NCBI GenBank assembly: GCA_015680685.1
Contig: MNCI01013865.1
Location: 363,172-427,171 of the forward strand
DNA: 64,000 bases
Source: Gnetum montanum
Lineage: Eukaryota > Streptophyta > Gnetopsida > Gnetales > Gnetaceae
Reading direction: 5' to 3'
The notes below the pieces were generated by a model, which was given only the letters and a program-made list of their open reading frames with translations, made no database searches and was not told the origin of the DNA. Below are positions 12,311-23,958 of this stretch, piece by piece. The first letter of the stretch is position 1. Each line of letters begins with the position of its first letter. The translations under genes and the position numbers were made by a program.

Positions 12311-12565
12311 GGGATTATTATATCAAGGTTGCCATAATGTTTGAAGTGTCAAAATTAGTAAGAAATCTCAGCGTTGATGCAAATTTTGAATAAAAGCAAA
12401 GGTGCACGTTGGGACCCATAATCCAAAAATTTAAATTTTTGAAAAGTGAACTTGTTTCCCCCCTGAAACCAACATGAACTAGACTTTCCCTACTTTTTCT
12501 TTAGTGCACCTATAGTCATGGTGCATTGAATTAGCAGCTAGGTTTGCATTTAAGTTTTAGATGGG

Positions 12566-12574
12566 TTTTATAAG
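12566..12574 (+). promoter_or_regulatory. Possible TATA box for the plus-strand gene
   Basis: TTTTATAAG on the plus strand, about 180 bp before the first basic coding-like exon. It is a position-based guess only. Confidence 0.3.
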
Positions 12575-12747
12575 TCAAATTTTGCAAATTGTGATAATAA
12601 TTATTATCTTTTAGCAACAACGCATTGGTGGATAGCTTTTAGAGATTCTTGTGGTAGCCACAACTAATCTTCAGCATGGAAGCCTTCCATCTCACCTACA
12701 ACTAGTGTAGAACTCTGATCTTCTTCTAATTTCTCTCTTTCTCAACG

Positions 12748-15700
12748 TTGAGCCTACCATGCTGCCAAAATAGAGACAAGAAAGAGCAAGAACCCCACAA
12801 TCTAGAGGATGGATGAGCATTAAATGGAGTTATTAGAGGTTTCCAAGCCTATCTCCATTCATGCCCCATCTGTCACTGCTCCAACGTAGGCAATTCTACC
12901 TATTTTTGGCTTTGTTTTTTGTGATTTATTTTTTTTTTATTTTTCTTTCTTGCTTTCTAGATGTTGAGGCCATTTTTTTAGATCTATTCTAGTAGAGGGA
13001 TTAAAATGAAATTTTGAGAAAATACCAACTCCTATTTTGGCTACTTCCATGCAAATTTATAGTTGTTTTATTGCTTTAGCTTATGTAGTTTAGATTTTGA
13101 AAATATGGCTTGTTGTTTTGTGATTTTTTCTTAAAATCTTGGGGTATGGCTATTCTTTTTAGATCTAGGCCTTAGGATTTGTTAAAATTAAAATTTAACA
13201 AAATCCTACCCTATTATTTTGATGTGAATTTAAATGGGTTTTAATGATTTTGGCTATTTTAATGGTTGTATGAAATTTAGACTCTAGGATTTTTGAAGTT
13301 TCACTATGAAAAAGCAAGCCAAGTTTTCTATTTTTTCCTAGTGAAAGGGTTGCATATTTGTAAAATTAAAGGTCATTAGTTTGTAGCCATTTTTAAAGCT
13401 TTCCAAGGGTTATTGTCTCATTTAATTTGACTTTGAAATGAGAGAGTTATGGCTATTCTCCTAACATTGCATAGTTAGGTTGTTTGTGCTACTTTTGTTA
13501 TTCTATGTAGATTTGTGAAACTTTTATAACAAAACGGCATAGTTTTTTGATATTTTCTCATGATGGCTACGTAGGCTTTGGCTTCAAATTTCCAACAAAG
13601 GTGGAATCACCTTGATTAAACGTGAAACAAATTTTTTATGAATTTCTTGCTAAGGTTGTGTGAATCAAGGCAAAACTCATAGTTGTAGTACATTACCCAA
13701 AATAGAAATGATTAATATACTTAATTTTTCTTTTTTAATAAGAGTAAAAGCTTTTTCTATTTAAATAAGTTTTTATTATGGCTTCATGGCTTTTTCTAAG
13801 TTTATCATGCTTTTTCTAAATTTGTGCATAGTTTAGATGTTTTTTTTTTTTAAATTTATGCATGCTTTGCATAATTTTAGATGCTTTCTTCTGAACTTAT
13901 GCTTGATTTTTTCCAAATTTATGCATAATTTCAACTAAGACATAGTTTTAGCTATATTTTTTTGGCTGTAAAGGTTATGACATATGGTAATAATGCTTTT
14001 ATGAAATTTCTCAAGCTAATTGAGATAAACATAAAAGAGCTTTTTACAGAAGCTAATTTCACCTCTAACTTAGGAAGTTTTTTCTAAATTTGTTGAGAAA
14101 TTCCAATTGGTCATGATGCAAGGATATGCTAGGTTGTAATAATGATTTCTTATGGAATTCCTTAGACTAATTTAGATAAATAACTTAGAGCTTTTTACAG
14201 AGGCTAATTTCACCTCTGACTAGGTGTTTTGTGTAAATTTGTTAAATAACTCTAATAGGTTGTATTTTTTTTTTACTTTAATAGGTTGTGATAATTCTTT
14301 TTGTGGATTTCCTTAAGCCAATTTAGATAAACACCTTAGAGCCTTTTAAAGAGGCTAATTTCACTTGCAACTAGGTGTTTTGTCTTAATTGTTAAGAAAT
14401 TCTAATTGGTCATAATATTTTTGTTTTTTTTTCATGCAAGGTCTTCTTAAGGCGTATTATCATTATTATTGAGCTAGTTGGAATTTTGTGCTACATTAGT
14501 CATCCTAGGACCAATACTTCACCACACGACATGCCTCTTGGGAAGCTCTAGTTGTGGTTTTAGCCAAGGACAAGGGACTTCCTTGCATACCTCCTTAGGA
14601 AATTTAGTGTGATGTTGTGGTCACATTTGTCCATAGATGTAGTTGGGGTTGTCATGGAGACCTTGTTGCCTTAGGCATCTAGACTGATAAATTAGTTCCT
14701 AAGACCATAGGGGGACCCATAGATGTCATAAGTTTATGCTACCTTTTTGAGATCTAGATGATGCTAGAGTATAGCCAGTATAATACTAATAATATCCTGA
14801 TGATGGCACATAGAGCCTACAAATTATTCCAGAACCCACCTGGCATTGTGTATCATCTATAGGAGTAAACATAGTTATTATAACAGTTTTAGGATTTTGG
14901 CTTGATTACCTTACCTAACTTCATTAATTTAACTTCTTGCAAGTACAAGGTTAATGATTAGGGCTTGATCATTGATGACCAAATCCTGGTAGTGGCTAAA
15001 AATACCTTGGACAAAATCACAAAGAGTGCTCAAATTAGAGCTACTATGTACCAACAATTAAGAGGGGATTTTGATGAATATGCCTCCAAATTTATCCTTA
15101 TATACAAGAAGTGCAAGGATGATAAGATGATGCATAGCTAGTGGGTAGATTTCAATAGCACAAATCAAACCCTTGTAGTTGGAACTTCCACATCACAAAA
15201 GAAAAGTAAAGGTAAACATGTAGCTTCTAGTGTTTTATGGCATTACGTGTTTTATTGCTTTTATTGATTGTTGAAATTACTCATATGGATACTAACCTTT
15301 AGTTATTGCTTCATAGGACTTTCCACCTTAGCTGATATCACTATACCACTTTCACATTCACATCATGAGGAAATTGTCATCCTAATGTTTGATGATGTGA
15401 CATCAACATAGGAGTGGCTAAAGGGGTAGGTACCTAGATATGTTCAAGTAAACATCCAGTGTGTAGGTTTGCTTGATGTATTTATAGCACCTATTCCTTC
15501 CATTCCCACTACAGAGCTGTTGCATGTTATCAACTCCTTTGATGAGGAGGTTGGTCTCTTTAGCACCATCATCTGAGATGTTAAGGGGAGCATTGACGTA
15601 AGTGCTAGCCTTTTTCATGACTTATTTGCAATTGCTACTAATGATGCCAATGTTCCCAATAGGATAATAATGGAATCAGGCCATCATGAGGGAGTTATGA

Positions 15701-17985
15701 AGTGGCTTGATGTGAGCATAGGCCACTCTAGAATTTCGATAGATAGCTTCATAGATCATAATGCAAAGGAATAATATCATTTGATTAGGTCTCATGCATT
15801 CCCCAAACTACTATCACAAAAGAAGGTAATCAACCTAGCATTGGAATGGAACTTTAAGAAGGTCTTCATGGAGGGCATCAAATTTGATTAGGTTATTAGG
15901 CTTTGAGAGGAGATTCTTAGACTCCATGTTGATACCTCTACGATAATCCATATGCACTTTACATTGTTCATAGGTTATCTAAAGAGGTTTGTAGAGTTTC
16001 TAGTGGTATATAGGAATGGATGATGGATTTCCCAAGACCCAAGACAACTTTCAAGGCCTTGGATAAAACATATTTATTGAATGAAACAAGTTGAAAACCC
16101 ATCAAAGGGGGTGGATGAGACATTATCCATCACCACTAAGAATCTTGATTTTAGGCAATACAAGTCTCCTTACAGTACTAATTAGGATGGGTCCCTCTCA
16201 TTTCCTACCAATGTCTAGAATGCCAGATGATGGGGCATGGAGGCCAAAGGGGTAGCTAGAAAGAAACGTAAGAGGCCTATGGAGGAGGCACCCCTAGCAT
16301 CAAATCAACCTACCCCAAAGAAGCTTAAGTTTAAGCTTAAGCCCTCATAGTAAGTAGTTGTAGGTATGCTTTATTTAAATTTGGTTATTTTCATGTTTTA
16401 AGATTTTATGGCTATTTTATGATTTCATGTGTTAATTAGTTTTCTATGTGCTATGGTTGTAGACAAGCATCAGGTTATAGTAGCCTAAGCTATTGCAGAG
16501 GTAGAACAAACATGTGCAAAAGAGGCACTCCTAAAGCAACCTATGACTGAAGGACTTGCTAATGCAAGTATAGATAGTTTAGATGCCTTGTTTGATGAGG
16601 TAGTACTAGGTACCTCTCCCATCATCATCCCAAAAGAGAAGGAGGAGGAAGAGTAAGGTATGCTTATGCCTCACTATTTTTGCTATATCTTATTGGTTAT
16701 ATTTTATTTTCATCCTAACCTTTCAATGATTGTTATGCTTATAGTAGTTCATGAGCCACTAGCACAAGCTCCCATCCCTAATTTTTGTACAAAACCATGG
16801 GTAGACACACCAAAAAAAGTGGAGTTCCTACATGGAATGCCTAAGGATATCATCGATCAATTGCATCAGGTTGCACTTGAGATAGGTAAGGATTTTGTTT
16901 TATGTGCTTTAGTCATAGGCTTTGTTTCCATTATGGCTATTTAAGGTTATGCCTTATGATTACATTTTATGCTTTGTGTAGTACTATCCATGAAGTGGGA
17001 CTCCTACAGAGACATGGAGGTAGACTCCTTGCCTAGACTTCCCTTGACATTTCTAGTATACCTGTGAAGCTTTATGACACTACCACTAATTTAGCAATGT
17101 TGTGTGAAAAAGATTCATGAGAGCTAGAGAGGTCCAACAAATCCCTATGGGAGGAAGTTATGGCCTTGAGGAAAAAGGTTCAAAGGTAGGAGGATACAAT
17201 TAGGGATCTCCAAGACCATCAAGCCTTTGTGAAAGCCAAAGTGGTTAACTCAGGGGAGTTATGGACCAAGGAGATCACTTGGACCCACTATTGGCATGCT
17301 ATTCAAGACAAAGTAGTGGTCCCACAAGAGATGGTGGAGCAACATATGCAGATGTACCTCATCTTCCAAAAGGTTAAGGATTGAAAGGATCATGACTCTT
17401 GGATTCTAGAGTGGGGAAAGACACAAAAGATTCATAAGTGTCGGTAGAAGGTTGATGATGGGGTCTACCTAAAATAGCTTAAGGAAGAGTCTATTGAATG
17501 GCACAAGAGAAAGAATTATTCATTCAAGGGATCCAAGTAGGGAGTGCTTATCAACTCTTTGAAATAACTCTTAAGGTGGTGCAATCCCCTACTCTTCATA
17601 TTAGTACTATTGTGGGTGAGACTGCTATAGTTGCTATTACTAATGAGCCTCCTACTTGGACTCATATAGATAGATTCAACATTCTTTTTGGTGTTGATCT
17701 TTGCGATGTTGGTTGGGTTAACATGATAGAGAACCAGATCCTCCATCATTTGGAGGAAGGCCTTCCCCAACTACCCCCAAAAGTGATGAAGCCAAACTCT
17801 CCACAGGTTTGATCTATTTTATGTTTTAGTTTTTGTTTTAAGTCATGATCTCAACTATGGGTTACTAACTGGCTATATTTTGTTGTATTTCAAGCTTCAA
17901 GAGACATTGGAGGCCACAATGGTGAGGGTGGGAATGACCCTCCACTTCCTTCTCTGGATTCCACTCAATAGCCTCCTTCAATTTA
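12748..17985 (+). pseudogene. Decayed multi-exon gene carried antisense to element A/B; nuclear coiled-coil-type protein, family not recognised
   Basis: A plus-strand exon-intron structure is visible. A short basic first exon lies near 12,750-12,885 and a long intron follows. Exon 2 is about 14,443-15,211, exon 3 15,317-16,363, exon 4 16,463-16,657, exon 5 16,745-16,885, exon 6 16,982 to about 17,520, continuing to 17,808, with a last exon near 17,895-17,985. The four best introns (105, 99, 87 and 96 nt) start GTAAAC, GTATGC, GTATGC and GTAAGG, end in AG, and all interrupt the frame in phase 1. Across exons 2-5 one frame holds without a shift; it contains many stops, mostly TAG or TAA, in glutamine-like positions. 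Exon 3 ends with ARKKRKRPMEE and PKKLKFKLK, a bipartite nuclear-localisation-like tail. Exon 6 has one apparent frameshift and a coiled-coil-like stretch (ELERSNKSLWEEVMALRKK). I do not recognise the family; a plant-mobile-domain-like or extra retrotransposon ORF is possible. It lies between gag-PR and RT of minus-strand Tat/Ogre-like sequence. Confidence 0.65.
13986..14425. repeat. Three tandem copies of a ~150-bp sequence in the first intron
   Basis: Units begin near 13,986, 14,132 and 14,284. Each runs from a TAATAATG-like start through GAGCTTTTTACAGAGGCTAA and TTTCACCTCT to AATTGGTCAT, with moderate divergence. No coding frame. The remainder of 12,890-14,440 is T-rich and shows nothing else. 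Confidence 0.7.
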
Positions 17986-18260
17986 GCTTGATTTTATTTT
18001 TATGTTGATGGCTATGGTTGGCCAAAACTATGTTATGAATGGTTATTCTTTGGTGTCATTACTATACATTGTATTTATGGCTATATGTTATGGACATTCT
18101 AATTTTAAATTTTAATATTGGTTTTATTATAGCTATATGCATTTGTAGCAGTAAATATTGTAAATGTTGCAAGCCTTGAAAATGACTATGTTGATGTTTT
18201 TGATTATAAAACCAAATGAATAATCAATGTGATAATATACCAATCAATGAGAGATATGGA

Positions 18261-18266
18261 AATAAA
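18261..18266 (+). terminator. Possible polyadenylation signal of the plus-strand gene
   Basis: AATAAA about 275 bp after the last recognisable exon and just before the minisatellite block at 18,278. Such hexamers are common in AT-rich DNA, so this is weak. Confidence 0.25.
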
Positions 18267-18277
18267 AGGAATGTTTG

Positions 18278-18501
18278 CTAGTTTTAGGCCATCGTGGGTA
18301 CATGTTATATTGCATGATTGAAGCTATGTTTCCAGTATAACATCTTAGCAGACAAGAATGCTAGTTTAAGATCATAGTAGACCATAGTGCCAGTTTTAGG
18401 CCCTAGCGGGCCATAGTGCAAATTTAAGCATTAGTAGGCCATAGTGCTAGTTTTAGGCATTAGCAGGCCATAGTGCCAGTTTTAGGCCTTAGTGGGTCAT
18501 G
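18278..18501. repeat. 29-bp minisatellite block downstream of protease B
   Basis: One unit at 18,278 and five consecutive units starting at 18,360, 18,389, 18,418, 18,446 and 18,475, of the type GCCAGTTTTAGGCCCTAGCG followed by GGCCATAGT. It closes the segment that contains the antisense gene; the matching block on the other side is at 9,080-9,165. 18,502-18,850 is AT-rich with nothing recognised. Confidence 0.85.
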
Positions 18502-18853
18502 TTTGAAAGAGACATTTTTTAAATGTCTAAAACATAAGTAAAAATAAAGAAATGTTGTAACAAATAAGTAATAATGCAAATAAATTTATGGCTACATGCA
18601 TAGGCTATGTGTATAAAATAACAAAGATATAGTAAATTTCATAAGAAAAAATAAGGCTATTGGGCTATCATTACATCTATTCATACAGACATGGGAAGGT
18701 TAAGGTAAACTTCATTTTTGCAAACCCTTTTAAATCTTTGCAAAATTAGGGAGTGAGTAAGGCATACTTTGCACAAGCTTGGATTTGCCATCCTCTTTGC
18801 TCAAAATGTTAAATGGGAGTTCATCCCATAATGTATCACATTACTTCTCATTA

Positions 18854-19522
18854 TCATTGTTGGTTGTCTTGGGTTCTTGCTTCTTCTTGAAGCTTCACTT
18901 TAGGCCCTTGTTCTATGCCTACTTTTTTGATACCTAGGGGAGATGTGTTGTCATGATGAATGATGATTTCACCTCGCTCGTAAGGAAAGTGAATTTCTTG
19001 ATGGATGGGTGAGGAAATAGCTTGTAATTGAGCCAACCAAGGTTTTCCTAGAATTAAGTTGAACCCTAGTGTCTCTTCCACCACCAAGAAATTTGCAGTT
19101 ATAGGAAATTATTCTTCAACTACAAAATCTAAGGAGATAGACCCCTTGATAGCAACTCTTGATCAATTGAAGGACTTAAGAGCTACAGTGGTCATAGGTT
19201 GTACTTGCTTAATTAACCTCAAGCATTCAATGACGGTGCATGGGATGACACTGGTTACAGCTCCATCATCAACATGCACCTAATGTATTTTAAATTTTCC
19301 TATGCATATGTTCATGAATAAATGGGTTATAGTCACCTCATCATTATGGGGATTAACCTTAATTTTTCTATTGTGAAATGTCAATGGTGATGACTTCCCC
19401 TCTATAGGTGAGGGAGAAATCATTACTACATGTACGGCTTCCTCATTAATAGAAATATCCCCACTAATGGGTATGGAAGTCAACATTTTAACTTGCACCT
19501 CATAATGTGTGACAAAAGTCAT
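18854..19522 (-). pseudogene. pol (PR): Retroviral-type aspartic protease of element B
   Basis: The minus strand reads a retropepsin in two open pieces joined by a stretch with stops. The active-site block is VHVDDGAVTSV at about 19,285-19,255, with D-D-G-A where many families have D-T/S-G-A. Plant Tat-type proteases with D-D-G are known. The second half contains FNLILGKPWLAQLQAISSP at about 19,070-19,010, the typical I-L-G-x-x-W-L block near the C-terminus. The enzyme cuts the Gag-Pol precursor. It follows gag copy B directly. Downstream in its sense comes the 29-bp minisatellite, not RT, so protease and RT are separated by the 9 kb segment. Confidence 0.8.
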
Positions 19523-21031
19523 GATTAAGTCATATAAACTTAAGGTTATGTTTTTCTACTTGAGTGATTACCTAACTTGATCCATTGAACTAAGGAATTT
19601 TTTGTTGTTGGTCATGGGCTTGTTACCCTAGTTGGGCTTTACTTCCTCCATGCATCCCAAAATGCAAAATTTAGCTTTAGGCTGTGGCTATTATGGATCT
19701 TTTTTATTATTTTGGCCATGGGATTTAGTGTCCTCCTGTGGCTTGTTGGTTGAAGGGAATGAAGCACAGGAGGTCATAAGTATAGTCAAAATGGGAGTGG
19801 GATTTGATGGACCCACTTCCTTTCATGCCTCCGTCTACTTGTCTCCCTTGATATCAGGCTTTTACTTATGCTTCTTCCCTTGGTTGGTTGAAATTTTTTG
19901 GTTGTCAGCTATTGGCTATAAGGAAGAGGTAGTAGAATTCACCACCACAATAGTTGGTTGGACAATAGCTATTTAGGTTGTATTAGGTTGGGAGACCTTG
20001 ATGACAACAAGCTTCCTTGGAGGCCTTCATGATGGTACTCTCATAGCAAAGGGAGGCCTTGAGCTATGGGAAGTTGTAGAAGCTCTTTCATTTTTGAGGA
20101 GTACTTGGATCACGAATGGTTCTCTAGTAGGTCTCCAATTTTCATCAATGTTGAATGCTAAAATAACATAGGGATAATCATTAGCATTCAATGAGTATTT
20201 GTAGACTTGCATTGACTAGTTTTATGGGTGAACTAGGTTAGAAACATCTAAGACTAGTTTTTCCTTATCTATTATCCTTAGTAAATCATCCTTCAATGTA
20301 AGGAAAAAGTTTGTATCATGACCAAGTAGTTGATGATAGTGGAAAAAGCCATCTAACTTGAAGTATTTAAGTAATTAAGGATCATCCTTCATTGCCCAAG
20401 TGGTATCTTTTGCTATTTTACATAGTCACTCGTGTTTCTTTTGAGCAGCTTCAATCATTTGCTTATGATGCATACATTCACATCTTAATAGTTGGTCTAG
20501 AAACTTAGATGGTTTCAATCGTAATGTGATATATTTAGACCTATCCTTCCTTTCAAAGTTAGGTTTACTTGTTATCAATGCAATGGTCTCAGAAGTTGAT
20601 GGTTGGTTATTGCAGTCATTGGTGGGGGCCTTGGGAAAATTGACCCTTGACCCTTAGTTTGTGATATCATTTTCTTTTTTTATAGTTTCTACAATAGTGT
20701 TTTTTTTTCTCTTTTTCTTATCTCTTCGAGCATGTTGGTTTTTATATGATATATAAGCCAAATCATGGTTGGCCTCTATCACATCCTCTATGTTTTTAGT
20801 TTGTGAGAATGCTTGGCTAAGAGACCATGAATCAAGGTAGTAGAGTTTAGACATGATAAAGCCATTAACTACTCCCTTGAATATGGCTAACAAGTGAGCT
20901 TCAGCTTTGGGCCCTAGTATTTCATTTAGCAATTCATTTCACCACTAAATGAATTTTTGTACAGGATCTAAAGGCCCTTGCATGACCTTCATGAGTTAGT
21001 CAAGTGTTGTGTTAGGCTTCAAGTTATGCTT

Positions 21032-21879
21032 TGATGGGACACAATATTGCATGGGCTGCGATATCGTGTCCACTGCGATATCACATCCCTCACGATATCG
21101 CATATGTGATATCGTAGTCTATCATAATGTCTATAAATAAGAAGCATCTCTCCCTTGTTTGACAATTTTTAGTTTTTATATAGTATAGAGTAGATTGTAG
21201 CTAAACTCTGGTAGTTTGATCCCTCCAGAGATAGATTATTTTCCCATGTCTGCCTACAGTGTGGTGAATGTAGTTGTATGACATCCTTTATTTGAGTGTG
21301 ACATACTTGGACATGCACATGACTAGAAATAAAGATCAAGATTACTTCATCATTGTAGTATTCACTATGTTATTTATTTAATTAATTTTTATTTACTGGT
21401 TTCCTAGTTAATACTCTCTCATCCTTATCTCATGTTAGAACACAGAATGAGTATGACTTGATTACGAGCATTAAGTGTGACTACTTGGTAACCTAGTAGC
21501 GTACCTAGGATCTACACTTGGTAATCCTAGGGGTAGTCATGCATGAAGTCCAAGATGTGTACGGATAATCAAGGAATGGTTGCTCATCGCATTTAGGCTA
21601 GTTTAGATTCTCTTACCCTTTTCCTCCTAGCTTAGTCTATTACTACTTTTCATTACCTTCAAGAGTAGAATTTAGATTAGGAAACACATCATACACCTCA
21701 CTCTGGACTAAACCATATGTGACAAATATAATACTAGTTCAGGTGGGAAGACAGTGAACTGCGGCCTAAGGTTAATGATCTAGGTGCCACAACTAGTCCG
21801 TCTACGGAGTTCGACCATATCATGCATGAGAACACTCATATTTGAATGGTTGAATGTAGGGGTACCTCGCCACTCATCA
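21032..21879 (+). mobile_element. Solo LTR of family D (848 bp) inserted in gag copy B
   Basis: Starts TGATGGGACACAATATTG and ends CGCCACTCATCA (TG...CA). It is absent from the equivalent point of gag copy A. The flanks are TGCTT at 21,027-21,031 and TACTT at 21,880-21,884, a 5-bp target-site duplication with one change. The ends match the LTRs of D1 (43,987-44,855) and D2 (47,162-48,148) in reverse orientation. No internal coding sequence remains, as expected after LTR-LTR recombination. Confidence 0.9.
21131..21139 (+). promoter_or_regulatory. TATA box of the solo LTR
   Basis: CTATAAATA, 100 bp after the LTR start. The same box and distance occur in D1 (95 bp). Upstream are four GATATC-centred palindromes (21,058-21,116). 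Confidence 0.55.
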
Positions 21880-22455
21880 TACTTGAAGAAGTTGACAAAC
21901 TAGGCTACTATGTCTTCCAAAGAGGATATAAACCCTCTAGATAATGTGCAATACCAATCAAGTGCTTTCCCAATCAAAGACATAGGGAAACTCCTTATGA
22001 TGGTATGAGGCCATGGCTATAAGAGAAAACATTTAGATTGAAAGGTGATAAGATAAGCATTAGGGTAACCTTCTCCATTATATTTGCTAAATTATAGAAT
22101 GGGAACACGAAGAGGAAGTGTCAGTAGTGGGACTATAGGACTTATGGGATCATCTAGGTAGAAGTCCATATTCTTAACAATTTGTGTGGTAGAGTCTTTA
22201 AGCATCATTAATTCCTTTATTAGGTCTTGGATTATTTGGAAGGCTTGATCCAAGCCTTGTGGTGGCCTCACATTTTGTGAGGTTTGTACATAAGATTGTA
22301 ATGTCTATTCTAAGTCTTGTGACCTTGTTATGGATTGCATGATAGAAGGAAAAGGTTGTGCTATGGTTGTGGCTTGTGGTCCAAATAAAGAAAAAGATGC
22401 TTGTGCTAGCATTTGAGACACAAATGGGACAAATGGGGTGTGTGACCATTGTGTT

Positions 22456-23590
22456 TCAAAATCCTATGCATGTGATGAATACTAGTAGCAAAAACATTAT
22501 GAATTTAGGCAAAATGGATGAAGAATAGTAGTAGTGGCAACAACAACAATAGGAGTTTGATGATAATGAGGAAATGAAATTAGTTTCAAATGGGCAAGGC
22601 TCTAACATTCTACTGTAGAGAATATTTGAATGTGAAAAGAATTCTTTGGCATTAAAAATTACATTGTGGGCACCCCACACAAATGGTCAAATTAGAAATG
22701 TCTAGGTTTAGAATTTGGGCGCTATGCCAAGCCACTATAGGAGCTTATACATTTCTGTTTTCCACTTGTTTAATCATATTATTTGTTCCAACTCCACATG
22801 ATGAGTGGATTAAATTATGAAATTTTAAACATGTTTATGAAAAGGTTAAAAACACTTATGGAGGTGAATTTTTTTACCATCCATTCTAAAAGAAAGGTTC
22901 ATTCTTAACATTAAGAGAGCCAAGAAATAGTGTAGGAACAAACAGTAAATAATCATGACTAATATAGTTCAAGATTACCTAATAAAAAAAATGAAAAATC
23001 ACATTATATTGCTAAATTTTATTGGAAAATTTTACTCTAATGGAATTTTTCTTATAAGAGAGGGAGTGTTAGAACCTAATAAAGGATCATCACCAAAGGC
23101 TCAAAGTTCATCTTCACTAGGCAAAGTCCTAGGAGAGTTGGTGAATGAGTAAAAGCCTAACCTCTTTCAAGTGGTTGCAACGAAGCTTGAACTTAGATAA
23201 CCTAGGTCTTACAACTTAAGAAACAAGCACCTTACCTTCACTCCAACTAATAGTTCCCATTAGAACCCAATACATATTTTCAAAGATATCACTTTTTAGC
23301 TCCAACTTTAAGCAAAAAAGCTCATAGAAAAAGTAAAATTATTAATTTATTTTTAGCAATATTAATTTATTTTTGTTTTAAAAACTCAAGGATAGGAAAC
23401 TTACAGCTTTTGTTGCTATTTGTTATTTTTTCTAATTAATGTCTAAACTAAAATTAGATGACTAAAAGCACCCCAAAGTATAGAGCCAACAAGGTAATTT
23501 AATAAAACTCAAGTATTATATAATAATATATCAAATCAACATACATCATGAGAAGTAGCAAGAAAGAATAAAAAAACAATTAAAGTTGAA
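22456..23590. other. No gene recognised; repeat-like tail shared with 30.4-30.6 kb
   Basis: No coding frame. The stretch 23,140-23,230 (CCTAACCTCTTTCAAGTGGT, then CCTAGGTCTTACAAC) resembles 30,485-30,555 in order and wording, so both may be remnants of one repeat family. Confidence 0.35.
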
Positions 23591-23599
23591 ATGAAAATT

Positions 23600-23925
23600 T
23601 CCTACTATGGACTATGGTTGTGATTATTTTAGTATCGAAATGCAAACTGAGTTTGTTAAATTATGCCTAAGAGTTAGGTTCTTATGTTTTGAATCCAAAT
23701 TTTGTTGAAAAACAAATGCCAAGGAAATTACCATATTCACAAGGCAATTGTAAACAAAACTCATATTATCCAAGTGGAGTCATGCCTCAATCGTATGAGT
23801 AGTATTAGCAACAATGGTGTAAACCTCAACCATGAGGGATGGTGCCACCTCCACAAAGATATCCATATAGACAGCCAAATATTTTGTCAAGAATTGTCCT
23901 AAATAAGATGATCCTATTTTATCCT
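23600..23925 (+). pseudogene. gag: Athila-like gag C-terminal fragment, plus strand, copy 1
   Basis: The plus-strand translation (with stops) reads QMPRKLPYSQGN, then NSYYPSGVMPQSYE, QQWCKPQP and GMVPPPQRYPYRQPN. This matches the Tyr/Pro/Gln-rich gag tail of D1 (minus strand near 42,000-41,850: AYYPSEAPTQPNEQY, WYQPQSW, YPYS then PNS) and of D2 (about 45,120-44,960). Order and spacing agree along about 90 codons. Stops fall mainly at glutamine positions. The neighbouring gag core and pol are not recognisable. Confidence 0.6.
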
Positions 23926-23958
23926 ATCTTTTTATCCTTATTTTATTAACTTTATCAT

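Larger units (their letters stand above)
19600..22455 (-). pseudogene. gag: Tat/Ogre-like gag, copy B (interrupted by a solo LTR)
   Basis: Collinear with gag copy A (1-2,000), with the extra 853 bp explained by the solo LTR and target duplication at 21,032-21,884. The best-preserved piece is 20,932-20,654. It contains AEAHLLAIFKGVVNGFI and KLYYLDSWSLSQAFSQTKN, and ends in a basic run (ARRDKKKRKKN). The C-terminal piece at 20,212-20,027 (NANDYPYVILAF, then REPFVIQV) is typical of the linker before protease. Similarity to copy A ends near 22,455, where the N-terminal part of Gag is missing and unrelated sequence begins. The plus-strand open frame at 19,632-19,976 is an antisense shadow. Confidence 0.75.

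Noticed and set aside
14443-16657. A genetic code in which TAG and TAA mean glutamine
   Set aside because: The pattern is tempting, but CAG and CAA codons are also present, TGA and frameshifts occur too, and the sequence is dead plant-type retrotransposon DNA. C-to-T decay explains it.
17516-17770. Minus-strand 84-codon frame opposite exon 6/7 of the antisense gene
   Set aside because: Mirror of the plus-strand open frame at 17,498-17,812; the plus strand has the splice-site context.
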